From Asterias rubens (taxonomy: Eukaryota > Echinodermata > Asteroidea > Forcipulatida > Asteriidae): a stretch of 64,000 nucleotides of DNA. Position numbers and translations under genes: made by a program. The stretch is from assembly GCF_902459465.1 (NCBI RefSeq), contig NC_047071.1, positions 8,822,098 through 8,886,097 on the forward strand, given 5' to 3'. Shown in pieces: positions 23,301-29,357 of this stretch (position 1 is the stretch's first letter; every line of letters starts with the position of its first letter). Below the pieces are notes generated by a model. The model did not search any database. It was given only the letters and a program-made list of their open reading frames with translations, and was not told where the DNA came from.

Positions 23301-24155
23301 GAAATAAAAGACCTGCGGAAAGTATGGCATAACTTGCTGTGTGATTTTATTCTTAAAAGGAGAACATCGTACAATACCCTGCACAGCATGTAAACACAAC
23401 GTCTTTCATTATGGTCAAAATAACTGACATCATCAGCTGTTGATGTTTTTTTTTAAGGATTTTTAAATACATTTTCTCCAATTTGATTTCATTTCAAAGG
23501 GAAACATTTCAAAGAAAAATGGTTCTAGTACGAACTTCATAATCAGTTAGCTAACAGACGTAAATATTCAGCAATTAAGTTGTGCATTCTTACCAAACAC
23601 GTATATCTAAAGGCATGCATGGACATCTTTTGTAATTGCCAAAACCCAGTAATCTCACTTGGTGTTTTCCAACATATGCATATTAATATCAAATCTCTGA
23701 AGATTTTGTGTCAAGGGGATAAAAAATAACACTCTTGTTGCACAACAATAATTGTGTGCTTTCTCAGATGCCTAAAAAGGGATTCAGGTCTGAAGTAACT
23801 TAATATTTGAGTGAGAAATTACTTCTTTCTCAAATCGTCGGTCCTTCAGTGCGAGCAGTTTCGCACAATGTTTGATGCTATCAGCAGCTATCTATTGCTC
23901 ACTACCAAGTAAGTTTGTATGCTAACCTTTATTTTGAGCAATTGCCAATGGTGTCCAGTGCCTTTAATTTATAAATAATTGTTTTGATTTTATAATTAAG
24001 TGTGTTTCTGTCTTTTCTTGTTAAGGATCGCAGGTGGCCAGATGGGACCTCGAGGAGCAATGAGCACAAGCAAAGTGACGGCGTCAGAAATAGATTTAGA
24101 AGTAAGAAACAATGGAACCATCGACGAAGAACACTCGCACTACGAAAATTCGTAA
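4792..24155 (+). CDS. DEG/ENaC-family sodium channel subunit (12 exons)
   Basis: Predicted join: 4792-5364, 7248-7417, 9316-9422, 12125-12288, 14446-14556, 15880-15988, 17066-17138, 18498-18555, 19638-19720, 20571-20646, 22707-22825, 24026-24155. Every intron is GT-AG, all phases match, and the sum is exactly 590 codons plus TAA. The order is family-typical: cytoplasmic N-terminus with the HG gating motif (residues 98-99), TM1 (about 113-135), an FPAVTICNLN block (about 156-165), a large cysteine-rich extracellular domain, then TM2 after a GLWIGVS filter (G-V-S at 525-527) and a short tail. Such channels are trimeric, amiloride-type, Na+-selective plasma-membrane channels gated by protons, peptides or mechanical force. 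Which ligand applies here cannot be read from the sequence; ASIC-like and peptide-gated subgroups both remain possible. An in-frame TAA at 4777 supports the chosen start, though later in-frame ATGs have better context. Confidence 0.93.
5467..5817. repeat. Large palindrome of two head-to-head tRNA-like units
   Basis: The left arm (about 5467-5635) reads on the minus strand, and the right arm (about 5665-5817) reads on plus. Each contains an A-box-like TGGTCYAGTT and a perfect B box GGTTCGAATCC. The arms pair over about 150 bp with scattered mismatches around a spacer of about 30 bp. The acceptor stems do not look intact, so these are tRNA-derived repeats rather than functional tRNA genes. Confidence 0.75.
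6645..6765. repeat. Inverted repeat (stem-loop)
   Basis: CTCTAATGAGTTGGGGTGGC on the left pairs with GCCACCCAACTCATTAAGAG on the right. Outer GTAAAGG/CCTTTAC-like ends suggest a small palindromic MITE. It abuts the family A copy that follows. Confidence 0.6.
6777..7144 (-). mobile_element. Family A MITE, complete, reverse orientation
   Basis: It has TTAA at both ends (6777 and 7141), the internal GATTTCGAGACCTCA hairpin at about 6953-6994 and the CACACGAAGTTGTGTG hairpin. It lies in channel intron 1. Confidence 0.9.
7145..7218 (+). mobile_element. Family A MITE, right-end fragment
   Basis: Only the terminal GTTGAGATACACCAAGTAAGAAGACTGGTC part and the TIR remain. It shares the TTAA of the preceding copy and ends about 30 bp before the acceptor of channel exon 2. 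Confidence 0.75.
7248..7417 (+). CDS. Channel exon 2: early extracellular domain
   Basis: The acceptor is ttatttctatcag|GG and the donor CTCG|gtaata; it enters in phase 0 and leaves in phase 2. It encodes GLPSVDPDTEEDEQF through the CVFQGRACHA segment, the position of the first conserved extracellular cysteines of DEG/ENaC proteins. Confidence 0.88.
7443..7800 (+). mobile_element. Family A MITE, right end degraded
   Basis: It begins TTAAAGGCAGTGGACAC directly after a T-rich run, 25 bp past the exon 2 donor. The hairpin is at about 7605-7650. The right end decays after GAGATACACCAAGTG. Confidence 0.85.
8210..8576 (+). repeat. Dispersed repeat family C, longer copy
   Basis: The block from GTTTGCTTTGTTATACCTCC through CATTTTCGTTCAAGCAGGTC (8316-8572) recurs at 16037-16297 in the same orientation with a few percent difference. 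An inner inverted motif (TTTGTTATACC..GGCTTTACAAA) is visible. Non-coding; it probably belongs to a mobile family. Confidence 0.75.
8703..8866. mobile_element. Inverted-repeat element
   Basis: CTTCAAATTTGGTTTGTGGGG and AACAAGCT on the left pair with AGCTTGTT and CCCCGTAAACCAATTTTGAG on the right. It is a compact MITE-like palindrome without an ORF. Confidence 0.6.
9137..9215 (+). mobile_element. Family A MITE fragment
   Basis: Only the TTTTCACAGGTTTGTTAT..TATGTTGAGATACACC segment and a degraded end remain. Confidence 0.6.
9316..9422 (+). CDS. Channel exon 3: DFTHFHHYLYGNCYIFN
   Basis: The acceptor is tatcctcccag|TG and the donor CACG|gtaagt; phase 2 in and phase 1 out. It holds the very characteristic family block F-x-x-x-x-x-x-YGNCYxFN just before the beta-ball region. 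Confidence 0.95.
9683..9766. repeat. T-rich TTTTA tract
   Basis: A run of ATTTTATTTT-type units ends in a poly-T stretch followed by seven G. Low complexity. Confidence 0.8.
10008..10408 (+). mobile_element. Family A MITE, diverged
   Basis: It starts GAGGCAGTGGACACTTCTTG and ends TGTCTTTAA. The hairpin is decayed (GATTTCAAGACATCA..GCCTCGAAATC). It abuts the tRNA-derived SINE that follows. Confidence 0.8.
10409..10725 (-). mobile_element. tRNA-derived SINE
   Basis: Read on minus, the 5' head (about 10725-10640) has GTGGCCGAGCG (A-box-like) and a B box GGGTTCGAATC, with a class II-like long variable arm resembling tRNA-Leu or tRNA-Ser. A body with GAGCAAGACACTTTACTTTTA follows, then a tail GGAAGCGCTTTGAGGC..TATAAAGCGCCATAAA of the kind found in marine invertebrate SINEs. 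It is not a functional tRNA gene. Confidence 0.7.
10972..11685. mobile_element. Family D repeat interrupted by a family A MITE
   Basis: CCGTCGATTTCACCAAACTC followed by TTAGGACTTA opens a family defined by repeated CCTAACTTAGGACGAGTTA-like words and ATTGAACCCATCCTA. The family A copy at 11023-11407 splits it at TTAA. A second start (CCGTCGATTTCACCAACTCTT) occurs at about 11556. Related pieces are at 42352 and 60068. Confidence 0.65.
11023..11407 (+). mobile_element. Family A MITE nested in family D
   Basis: TTAA-bounded (11023 and 11404) with one mismatch in the left TIR and the hairpin at about 11188-11230. The host repeat resumes on its right side. Confidence 0.9.
11691..12050 (+). mobile_element. 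Family B MITE
   Basis: Family B termini read AAAGCCATTATACACTTTCGG at one end and CCGAAAGTGTATAATGGCTTT at the other. The core carries an ATTCTCGATAGCGA(GA)AAT-type palindrome and CATGACACGGCGAAACGTGCGG. It ends about 75 bp before the acceptor of channel exon 4. Confidence 0.85.
12125..12288 (+). CDS. Channel exon 4: GLTVEMYIEQDQYM block
   Basis: The acceptor is gatcggtatag|GC and the donor AAAAGA|gtaagt; phase 1 in and 0 out. It encodes the GLTVxMYIEQxxY and ARVAVHPQNEMPFPEDEG segment, then VSPGHETFIGVKR. This is the palm and beta-ball core of the DEG/ENaC ectodomain. Confidence 0.95.
12534..12878 (-). mobile_element. Family A MITE, reverse
   Basis: TTAA at 12534 and 12875; the hairpin (GATTTCGAGACCTCA..) is at about 12676-12717. 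The CACACAACTTCG hairpin segment is deleted. Confidence 0.87.
13029..13418 (+). mobile_element. Family A MITE, complete
   Basis: It starts at TTAAAGGCAGTGGACACTGT and ends at GTGTCCACTGTCTGTAA. The hairpin is well preserved at about 13193-13236. It lies in channel intron 4. Confidence 0.88.
13941..14092. mobile_element. Palindromic MITE
   Basis: GGAGACTTTC and GGCAGCAGAC.TACCGGGTAAAT on the left pair with ATTTACCCGGTAAGTCTGC and GAAAGTCTCC on the right, around a loop of about 35 bp. Confidence 0.7.
14446..14556 (+). CDS. Channel exon 5: TNYTRLEHPYSNC
   Basis: The acceptor is ttcttgcag|AC and the donor CAACGG|gtaagt; 37 codons, phase 0 to 0. It encodes a P-Y-S-N-C cysteine block of the ectodomain and two N-glycosylation sequons (NYT, NCT). 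Confidence 0.93.
14636..15012 (+). mobile_element. Diverged family A relative
   Basis: CTTGGTAACGAGCAA.AGAGAGCTGTTGAT, GCTCCCTCT.GTAACGTA, GCATCTGAAAGCAC and a GACAGTT..GTGTCC right end match family A in order. The canonical hairpin is replaced by another short inverted repeat (AATAATAGA..TCTTATT), and the left part has a local duplication of the GGTAACGAGCAA segment. Confidence 0.7.
15013..15731. mobile_element. Family E palindromic element split by a family B MITE
   Basis: The left arm (15013-15104) and right arm (about 15632-15731) are inverted copies, with AAAGG.T.T..GTACTTTTTGTA outer ends and ACACAATGTC.ACA inward. The arms continue after the family B insertion as TTTGTTGCTGAGGTGCTG (15480) and CAGCACCTCAGCAAATAAT (about 15605). 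Family E fragments recur at 16570 and 62050. Confidence 0.75.
15105..15476 (+). mobile_element. Family B MITE nested in family E
   Basis: It has TTAAAGCCATTGGACCCTTTC at the left and GAAAGGGTCCAATGGCTTTAC at the right. The matching ACCC/GGGT change in both TIRs is notable. It interrupts the left arm of the surrounding palindrome. Confidence 0.88.
15880..15988 (+). CDS. Channel exon 6: cysteine-rich thumb segment
   Basis: The acceptor is ctctgtag|GC and the donor CCAAG|gtaaga; phase 0 to 1. The peptide ACENDCFYQNFTQECGCTNAK has the C-x3-C..C-x-C arrangement of the family thumb domain. Confidence 0.95.
16033..16304 (+). repeat. Dispersed repeat family C, second copy
   Basis: A direct copy of 8309-8576 that begins 45 bp after the exon 6 donor and is truncated at its left relative to the first copy. 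Confidence 0.75.
16315..16482. mobile_element. Long palindrome
   Basis: TTTTCCACTAGTGGTTTAA and GAGGCCTGGTTCTTGATAAT pair with ATTATCAAGAACCAGGCCTC and TTTAAACCACTAGTGGAAAA across a short loop at about 16392-16400. Outer GGGAATCA..GTGTG / CACAC..TGATTCCC ends extend it. A foldback-type insertion in channel intron 6. Confidence 0.8.
16570..16690. mobile_element. Family E fragment
   Basis: GGGAAGCCTTCTACTATCAT, CTGTTTAAGTTTA.TGTAAATCTGTGGACA and ATACATTAGACC match the right arm of family E. Confidence 0.6.
17066..17138 (+). CDS. Channel exon 7
   Basis: The acceptor is atattttcag|AT and the donor ATGCAG|gtaaat; phase 1 to 2. It encodes DACLDRIEELYLDGDLDC, then NCTSPCR with the paired C-x-C and SPC cysteines before the palm strand. 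Confidence 0.92.
17549..17850 (-). mobile_element. Family A MITE, 5' two thirds (split copy)
   Basis: It starts at AATGCAGTGGACGTTATTGG, and the hairpin is at about 17727-17768. Family A similarity stops after GTTTTATATTATA. The missing remainder reappears at 18358-18411, so about 510 bp was inserted into this copy. Confidence 0.8.
18203..18356. mobile_element. Long hairpin inside the split family A copy
   Basis: ATATTGAGTGGCT, GTGGAATGG.AGGAATATTAT, CGACTGTTCC.TTTCACT pair with their complements to the right, around a short centre near 18278 (CGGCTTCGCCT). Arms are about 70 bp. Confidence 0.8.
18358..18411 (-). mobile_element. Family A MITE, remainder of the split copy
   Basis: CCCATTACTCGTCACCAAGA and the following AAGGATT..TTTTGATAATTA correspond to the family A stretch expected next after 17850. 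Confidence 0.7.
18498..18555 (+). CDS. Channel exon 8: YDVTVGQARWPNEKFK
   Basis: The acceptor is attgtacag|GG and the donor TTCAAG|gtgaga; phase 2 to 0. The peptide has the conserved Y-x-V-x-x-x-x-A-x-WP block. Confidence 0.95.
18733..19111 (+). mobile_element. Family B MITE, complete
   Basis: TTAAAGCCATTATACACTTT at the left and GAAAGTGTATAATGGCTTTAA at the right. The CTCGATAGTGAG core palindrome and CATGACACGGAGAAAC are present. Confidence 0.9.
19638..19720 (+). CDS. Channel exon 9
   Basis: The acceptor is aactctttcag|CC and the donor TTGGA|gtgagt; phase 0 to 2. It encodes a polar 27-residue segment with a charged DLERDIDGESDPDFLE run. This is one of the less conserved parts of the family ectodomain, so the exon rests on phase and splice sites as much as on similarity. 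Confidence 0.85.
19738..20180 (+). mobile_element. tRNA-derived SINE copies in tandem
   Basis: Two B boxes (GGGTTCGAACC at about 19788, GGGTTCGAATCC at about 19935) are each followed by AAGCTATCTGCTGATTT. The second copy continues through TTTAAACCAGTGTTAGTATG, GAGAGATTGG, CCAGCATGGTGATTATCCCC to GGAAGGGAAGAT. The same order recurs at 61735-62035. The A-box part is weak and there is no intact cloverleaf. Confidence 0.65.
20226..20300 (+). mobile_element. tRNA-like sequence
   Basis: GATTGCTCAGTTGGTAG is an A-box-like start, ACCCGGTAATCCGGGGTC an anticodon/variable region, and GTTAGTTCAAATTGAGC a decayed B box. It is a tRNA-derived repeat or pseudogene. Confidence 0.5.
20571..20646 (+). CDS. 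Channel exon 10: pre-TM2 palm strand
   Basis: The acceptor is ttttttgcag|GA and the donor TACGAC|gtaagt; phase 2 to 0. The peptide KNVLKINVYFDKLEYTTIYQ matches the LxVYFxxLxYxxIxQ strand that precedes TM2 in the family. Confidence 0.95.
20810..21050. repeat. Degenerate GTCGAC-rich repeat
   Basis: Words such as GATGTCGACATC, ATGTCGACTTC, GAACGTCG and AATTATCTC recur at irregular spacing. It looks like an old tandem or foldback repeat; no gene is visible. Confidence 0.4.
21310..21480. mobile_element. GC-rich palindromic MITE, copy 1
   Basis: TTATAGTCGGTCGCGCGATGG at about 21331 pairs with CCATCGCGCGACCGACTATAA at about 21443. Inner arms (TTGCGCGC / GATCGCGCGTC) are less exact. Confidence 0.8.
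21476..21770. mobile_element. Inverted-repeat element between the GC-rich MITEs
   Basis: ATAGATATAGAATTAAATAA plus CTAGATCGGCCGCGCGTACA at the left is mirrored by TGTACGCGCGGCCGATCTAG and TTATTCTATTCTATATCTAT at the right. The interior holds direct GGGAGATAGGC and GACGGCA words. Confidence 0.75.
21772..21916. mobile_element. GC-rich palindromic MITE, copy 2
   Basis: Same termini as copy 1 (TTATAGTCGGTCGCGCGATGG and complement) and better-preserved arms, extending through GGAAATCTTG / CAAGATTTCC. Confidence 0.8.
22707..22825 (+). CDS. Channel exon 11: TM2 and selectivity filter
   Basis: The acceptor is ggattttatcag|GA and the donor TTACAG|gtaagg; phase 0 to 2. The peptide runs LLSDMGGNVGLWIGVSVLTV then FEFIELAYDL. 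The GLWIGxSxLTxxEF pattern is the family TM2 signature, and G-V-S occupies the G/S-x-S filter position. Confidence 0.97.
23609..23968 (-). mobile_element. Strongly diverged family A relative
   Basis: GGCATGCATGGACATCTTTTG at the left and GCCAATGGTGTCCAGTGCC at the right are decayed TIRs. Between them AACATATGCAT, GTGTGCTTTCTCAGATGC and GAGAAATTACTTCTTTCTCAA keep the family order, but the hairpin is gone. Confidence 0.65.
24026..24155 (+). CDS. Channel exon 12: cytoplasmic C-terminus
   Basis: The acceptor is ttgttaag|GA, an AAG acceptor that is less common than CAG but acceptable. It encodes RIAGGQMGPRGAMSTS and an acidic tail ending HSHYENS, TAA at 24153-24155. The short tail has no obvious PY motif. 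ATTAAA at about 24312 and 24390 are weak candidate poly(A) signals. Confidence 0.85.
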
Positions 24156-24640
24156 TAGACATCTGTGGCGTTATTTAACTCAAAGTTGTTATGTATTAAC
24201 TAATTAGTTGATACAAGTTTTCACTGACAGAGCTCTCTGTCCAAGAAGCGTTGAAATGGATTTTCTTTGTTCGTAATAATGTCACATCAGTATGGAGCTT
24301 TTAAAGGAACATTAAACAAATGTAAACAAAAATATTGATAATAATGTAACGAATCCGGAACAAAACAGTCTTCGTTTGAACGAATATAATTAAACAAAAA
24401 TCAATCATCATTCTCGAAAAAAAGAAGATAAATGTTAGTTTTTAGATTTTCCCCAAATTTTATTTACCAATGTTCATTTAAAAGCTCCGTACATATTGAT
24501 TGCATGTTTCTGATAATGATTGCCATGCTTTTACCTTGTACACATTTGTTTTTAAGTCATACTAATTCAAATGAATTAAAAGTAGTGAACACAGTTTTTG
24601 TGACGTTTATGAAGCATATTTATTGCAAACTGTTTTATTT

Positions 24641-24996
24641 AAAAGTCAGTTTATACTTTTGGTTATTATTGTCAAAGACCATTACCCAAAGTTGGTTTGT
24701 CCCAACACATGCAACTCACCAAAACTGTGAAATTGGTTCACTTGGTCGCCGACGTTGCTAAAAAAAATAACGAACGAAAAAATACATTAAATGTTGCATA
24801 GAATCGTGTGCTGTCATAAAGCCTTTCTCGGATTCACTTTTGTGTGTGAAAAAAAAATCACCCATTTCTCTAAAATAACATACTTCAAAGTCATTTCTAA
24901 CAACGTATTATAACATCAACAACTCTCCAGTGCTTATTACCAAGTATTATAATCATCAATGGTTCATTGTCATTCACCAAAAGTATACACTCCCGA
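24641..24996 (-). mobile_element. TTAA-type MITE related to family A
   Basis: The ends AAAGTCAGTTTATACTTTTGG and CACCAAAAGTATACACTC form a TIR, and TTATTGTCAAAGACC follows as in family A. It ends at the TTAA shared with the next element. Confidence 0.6.
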
Positions 24997-25384
24997 TTAA
25001 AGGAACACGTTGCCTTGGATTGGACGAGTTGGTCGTTGAAAAACATTTGAATCGTTTGTTATGAAATGCATATAGTTAGATAGATAATTCAAAAGTAGAA
25101 TATAATGATCCACACAAATTTGCCTCGAAATTGCATGGTTTTCCTTTTACTTTGCGAAATAACACGGTCGGCCATTTATGGGAGTCAAAAATTTGACTCC
25201 CATAAATAGCCGACCGTGTTAGTCGACGAGGTAAAAGAAAAACCACGCAATTTTGAGGCATGTTTGTGTAGATCATTGTATTCTACTTTTCCAACATCTT
25301 TCTTACCATATACAATTTATATCAAACGGTTACAAGCGCTTTTATAGACCAACTCGTCCGATCCAAGGCAACGTGTTCCTTTAA
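24997..25384. mobile_element. Family F palindromic TTAA element
   Basis: TTAAAGGAACACGTTGCCTTGG at the left is matched by CCAAGGCAACGTGTTCCTTTAA at the right. The two halves form a near-complete palindrome of about 385 bp centred on a perfect inner repeat ATGGGAGTCAAA/TTTGACTCCCAT at about 25190. No ORF. Confidence 0.9.
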
Positions 25385-26552
25385 GATTAACAATTTCTAA
25401 TTAGCTTGTGTAAACAATATTATGATTACAAGTTTGTCTCTTTAGAAGAAATACACCAACGAAGACCTATATTAATAAACAAGGTTATGTTCCAAATTAA
25501 AATGGTGGTCTGTTGAATAATAAGTCTCCCTGCCTCAGTCACCTCTCAAGCAATGAATAATCTTACATAATTGTCACGGTGACGTCATAAGCAAAAGTTG
25601 TGGGCAAGTATTGACTAAAATACACATGGCTCACCGATCGGTCATCAACTTATCAAGTAAATGTCTGACGTCATTGGCAGCAATCTTGTTTCCTTTGAAA
25701 ACCTCTGGATATATTTACTGGCGTTTGCCAATACTATTGCCGAGATTATCTCTCTAATCACTGTCCTATGATCTACATGGTCTCCAAACTGTTTTGACTA
25801 TCACTTTAGAATGTACAGGTATATACTAGTTGCCGAGAACCTGCGTAAAATGTTAATATCCTTAAAATACGTTGCATCAGGAATTACGAATATTATTTGG
25901 GTTTTAACCTTATATACATTACGTGTCTGAATACGCAATACTTATCTGAGTTCTGTGGACAAAAAAACACACTGGGTGTTTTTCGCAGCACCCGGGAAAG
26001 TACCGTGTATACAATGCTCAATACAAACATAAGTGTAAAAACAATATACTGTGTAAAGTTGTTATCCGTTACATTTTGTAAACGCCTCAACGGATCAAGG
26101 TTAGCTAGAGAACTTCAATACATTTGTAATTTTATTGGTTTTCTCACTTTTCTCACTTTTGTTCAGCTCGTCCCCAGTATCGTAGGGTACACAAGTCTTT
26201 GACACGGTTGCCAATATTGGTAATAGCGTCATTTCATCGATTCAAAACATGGCAGTGTTCACGTGCTGAGAAAAAGCACATTCATTACATCTGCCAATTA
26301 GGATACAATCATACACACCGAAACAATGATTTGTCTTAACACAATAAAGAACAAAAAACTGCAGCCAATTTTCCAGTGAAAGAACATACGAATATGTTTA
26401 CCCAGTAGACCAACACCCGGTGTCCATTTCATGTACATATGCCTATAACATAACGAAACAAAAATTGTCACTATCCGAAATAAACAATAATATACAAACC
26501 AAGTCTCTTTCACTATACATGTATTTCTCGAAACCTCTTTTCCACATCCAAT
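25385..26552. other. Intergenic, nothing recognised
   Basis: AT-rich DNA with short ORFs on both strands that resemble nothing known to me. No repeat or RNA gene is visible. Confidence 0.5.
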
Positions 26553-26928
26553 TTAAAGACACTGGACACTATTGGTAACTGTCAGAGACCAGTCTTCTCA
26601 TTTGGTGTATCTCAACAATAACAAACCTATGAAAATTTGAGCTCAATCGGTCATCGAAGTTGCGAGATAATAATGAAAGAAAATGCACCCTTGTCACACG
26701 AAGTTGTGTGCTTTCAGATGCTTGATTTCCAGACCCCAAATTCTAAATTTGAGGTCTCGAAATCAAATTAGTGGAAAATTACTTCCTTCTCGAAAACTAT
26801 GGCACCTTCAGAGTGAGCTGTTTCTCACAATGATGTATACCACCAACCTCTCCCCATTACTCGTAACCAAGTAAGGTTTTATGCCAATAATTATTTTGGT
26901 TATTACCAATAGTGTCCACTGCCTTTAA
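26553..26928 (-). mobile_element. Family A MITE, complete, reverse
   Basis: TTAA at 26553 and 26925; the hairpin is slightly decayed on its left arm (GATTTCCAGACCCCA). The CACACGAAGTTGTGTG hairpin is intact. Confidence 0.9.
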
Positions 26929-27114
26929 GCGTTTGTTTGACGTTGTCAGTTTAAATTCTGCCACAAAGTTGTTTATCAGACATCTTACATTCTTTGAGCA
27001 TGATGCTATCCATCTAGAAAAAGCTTCACCGACAAATGTGAACAAATAACTTGTGTATTTTTTGAGGCAAAGTGTGCTACATCAATGTTCTCAACACCTC
27101 GGTTGAAACGCCAC

Positions 27115-27830
27115 TATGTCATATTGCGCCAATTGCCTACGTTTGGTCGAACTTATTTCTGCCATTGAATAAGATCTTGAAGTTTTATTCACAGCCTAGC
27201 TGGTCTTACCAACGTTCTGTCTTAGCGGTTGCCAAAGTCATAAGTACAGTCATGTCATTGCAGTACGCCTCCATCGTCAGTTCGCGATCACCTGGATTGT
27301 CCATGGCTGTCGGCACTTCCTCACGCAACTACGCAACTACGCCGTATTGCGCCTATTGTCTGGTGGCTGGATTTATTTCTACCAGTGAGTGTACAAAATC
27401 TTGAAGTTTTTATTCACACCCTAGCTAGTCTTACCATGCCGTAGAATGTAGTTCATGATAATGTTCGGTATAAGTGAGTGCCAAAGTCAGAAGTGCAGTC
27501 ATGTCATTGCAGCACTCCTCCATCGTCAGTTTGCGTTGACTTTAAGTTTCCATGGCTGTCGACACTCCTCAACTCCTCACGCAACTGCGTCATATTGCGC
27601 CAACTGCCTACGTTTGGTTGTTTCTGCTATATAGTGTACATTAGACCTTGAAGTTTTATTCGTGCCTTGCTGGTCTTACCATGCCAGTTCAAGATAATGT
27701 TCTGCTAGTTCTACCTCCATTAACTTAGCGAGTGCCAACGCTATAAGAACAGTCATGTCATTGCAGCACTCCTCCATCGTCAGTCTGCGTCGACTTGCAG
27801 TAACACTCTCTTCCATGGCCGTCTAGGTTA
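27115..27830 (-). repeat. Tandem repeat of about 250 bp, ~3 units
   Basis: Markers: GTCATGTCATTGCAG at 27249, 27498 and 27752 (steps 249 and 254); ATATTGCGCC-like words at 27121, 27344 and 27592; TCTTGAAGTTTT at about 27175, 27400 and 27647. The right-most unit overlaps the stop codon and last codons of the minus-strand ORF 27758-28141. The STQTDDGGVLQ-stop peptide is repeated exactly in the middle unit and partly (DDGGVLQ-stop) in the left one. Confidence 0.8.
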
Positions 27831-28141
27831 TAAAGCATTATTCCAGTATCACTCACAGCAATTTCAGATGACTCACTCTGCCTGCTGTAGCCATTGCAGC
27901 CGTCACCACAACTAAAGACCACCGAATCATGTTGCAAGTGGCTGGACCCATTCATGTTTATTTTGACCATTGAAGAATCCGCAACATCCGTGACTCCATT
28001 TGATATCATCGTTTCATACTTAGGCACTTCCTCGCCATCGCTACCACCAGTTGATTCAACGTCACCTCCATCTCCACGCTTCTTTTTCTTTCGACAATAG
28101 CAGCATACCACGCATAATCCTATTGCAATACCGACTCCCAT
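27758..28141 (-). CDS. Putative membrane-protein C-terminal exon (TM plus cytoplasmic tail)
   Basis: This 127-codon ORF starts with a hydrophobic stretch (MGVGIAIGLCVVCCYC), then a basic stop-transfer run RKKKKR, then an acidic and polar tail ending STQTDDGGVLQ and TGA at 27760-27758. The layout suits the last exon of a type I membrane protein or a small single-pass protein. Upstream, a TGA lies 30 nt before the ATG in the same frame. Beyond that stop the frame is open again with a hydrophobic LLLATVATLAGTF segment (about 28260-28180), so either an acceptor lies between, or the gene is broken, or the ATG is the true start. No family is recognised. Its 3' end is tandemly duplicated downstream. 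Confidence 0.35.
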   Translation of the reverse strand: MGVGIAIGLCVVCCYCRKKKKRGDGGDVESTGGSDGEEVPKYETMISNGVTDVADSSMVKINMNGSSHLQHDSVVFSCGDGCNGYSRQSESSEIAVSDTGIMLYNLDGHGRECYCKSTQTDDGGVLQ

Positions 28142-28984
28142 TTGGAATGTAAAACCAGTTGAACTTGATCAACGCCTTTTAAGAACAGTCCCTGCCGATT
28201 TCTTGTCCACAACAGCAACATTTACAAAGGTACCTGCTAATGTAGCCACAGTGGCGAGGAGCAACCTTAAGTAGCTCTACTGCATTCGCCTATTGGGCGT
28301 TGTCCGTTTGAGGGTCACTGTTTAATAACTGTGCGTCAGTGGTCACATTATACCGGTCAATGTCCAACATGGTTTGTGGACAGTAAATATTTGCTCGATC
28401 TTTAATTAAACCACGGTGATTAAAAACAGGAATGTTTCTGAAGGGATGACGTATAACTGTATGAGCAAAACATCATTTTGAATCACCGTGCTAATGAAAG
28501 ATCATATACTAATCGACTCATTTTTGGCAAAGCGTGCTTGTGAAATCAAGTTTATAGGTTGTATTTAAACCTGTTTTGGTGAGCAATGATATAAGAACTG
28601 AAGGCTCATTTCAATGTTCGTGAGACCTATACAATTATACATGCTGTGATATATCAATAATTTGTTCGATCTTAATATAACCACCGTGATTAATTAAGGT
28701 CGAGAGGATAAAATAAATAAAAGCGACGTAATGCAGTATGGACAAATTGCCCCTCTTGTGTTACAGTGCTAATGAATTACAAGAAAATGTCGAAAACGAT
28801 TCAAAATTCTGTCGAGAAATGTTTTTTTCTAAAAGAAATGACGATCAACCTTTTGGTGGACAACTGTACAATATTTGTAACCATTGGACATGGAGGGCAT
28901 GCAGTGTTTTGTACTAATAATGGCCTGAGCTAGCAAGTTTCATCTTTTCGTTTTCCCAGAGCAAAACTGTCAAGCACATACATG
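28142..28984. other. Intergenic, possible upstream part of the minus-strand ORF
   Basis: Apart from the short in-frame hydrophobic segment at about 28180-28260 on minus, I see no gene, RNA or repeat. Confidence 0.4.
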
Positions 28985-29357
28985 TTAAAGACAGTAATTG
29001 TCAAAGACTAGCCTTCACAGTTGCTGTATCTGATCATATGCATAAAATAACAAACCTGTGAAAATTTGAGCTCAATCGGTCTTCGAAGTTGCGAGATAAT
29101 AATGAAAGAAAAATAGCCAGTGTCACACGAAGTTGTGTGCGTTTAGATGGTTGATTTCGAGACCTCAAGTTCTAAACCTGACGTCTCGAAATCGAATTCG
29201 TGGAAAGTTACTTCTTTCTCGAAAACTACGTCACTTCAGAGGGAGCTGTTTCCCACGAAGTTTTATACCATCAACCTCTCCTCATTACTCGTCACGAAGA
29301 AAGGTTTTATGCCAATAATTATTTTGAGTAATTACCAATAGTGTCCACTGCCTTTAA
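28985..29357 (-). mobile_element. Family A MITE, reverse, left TIR deleted
   Basis: It starts TTAAAGACAGTAATTGTC, where the TGGACACTATTGG part is lost. The hairpin and right TIR (GTGTCCACTGCCTTTAA) are intact. Confidence 0.87.
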
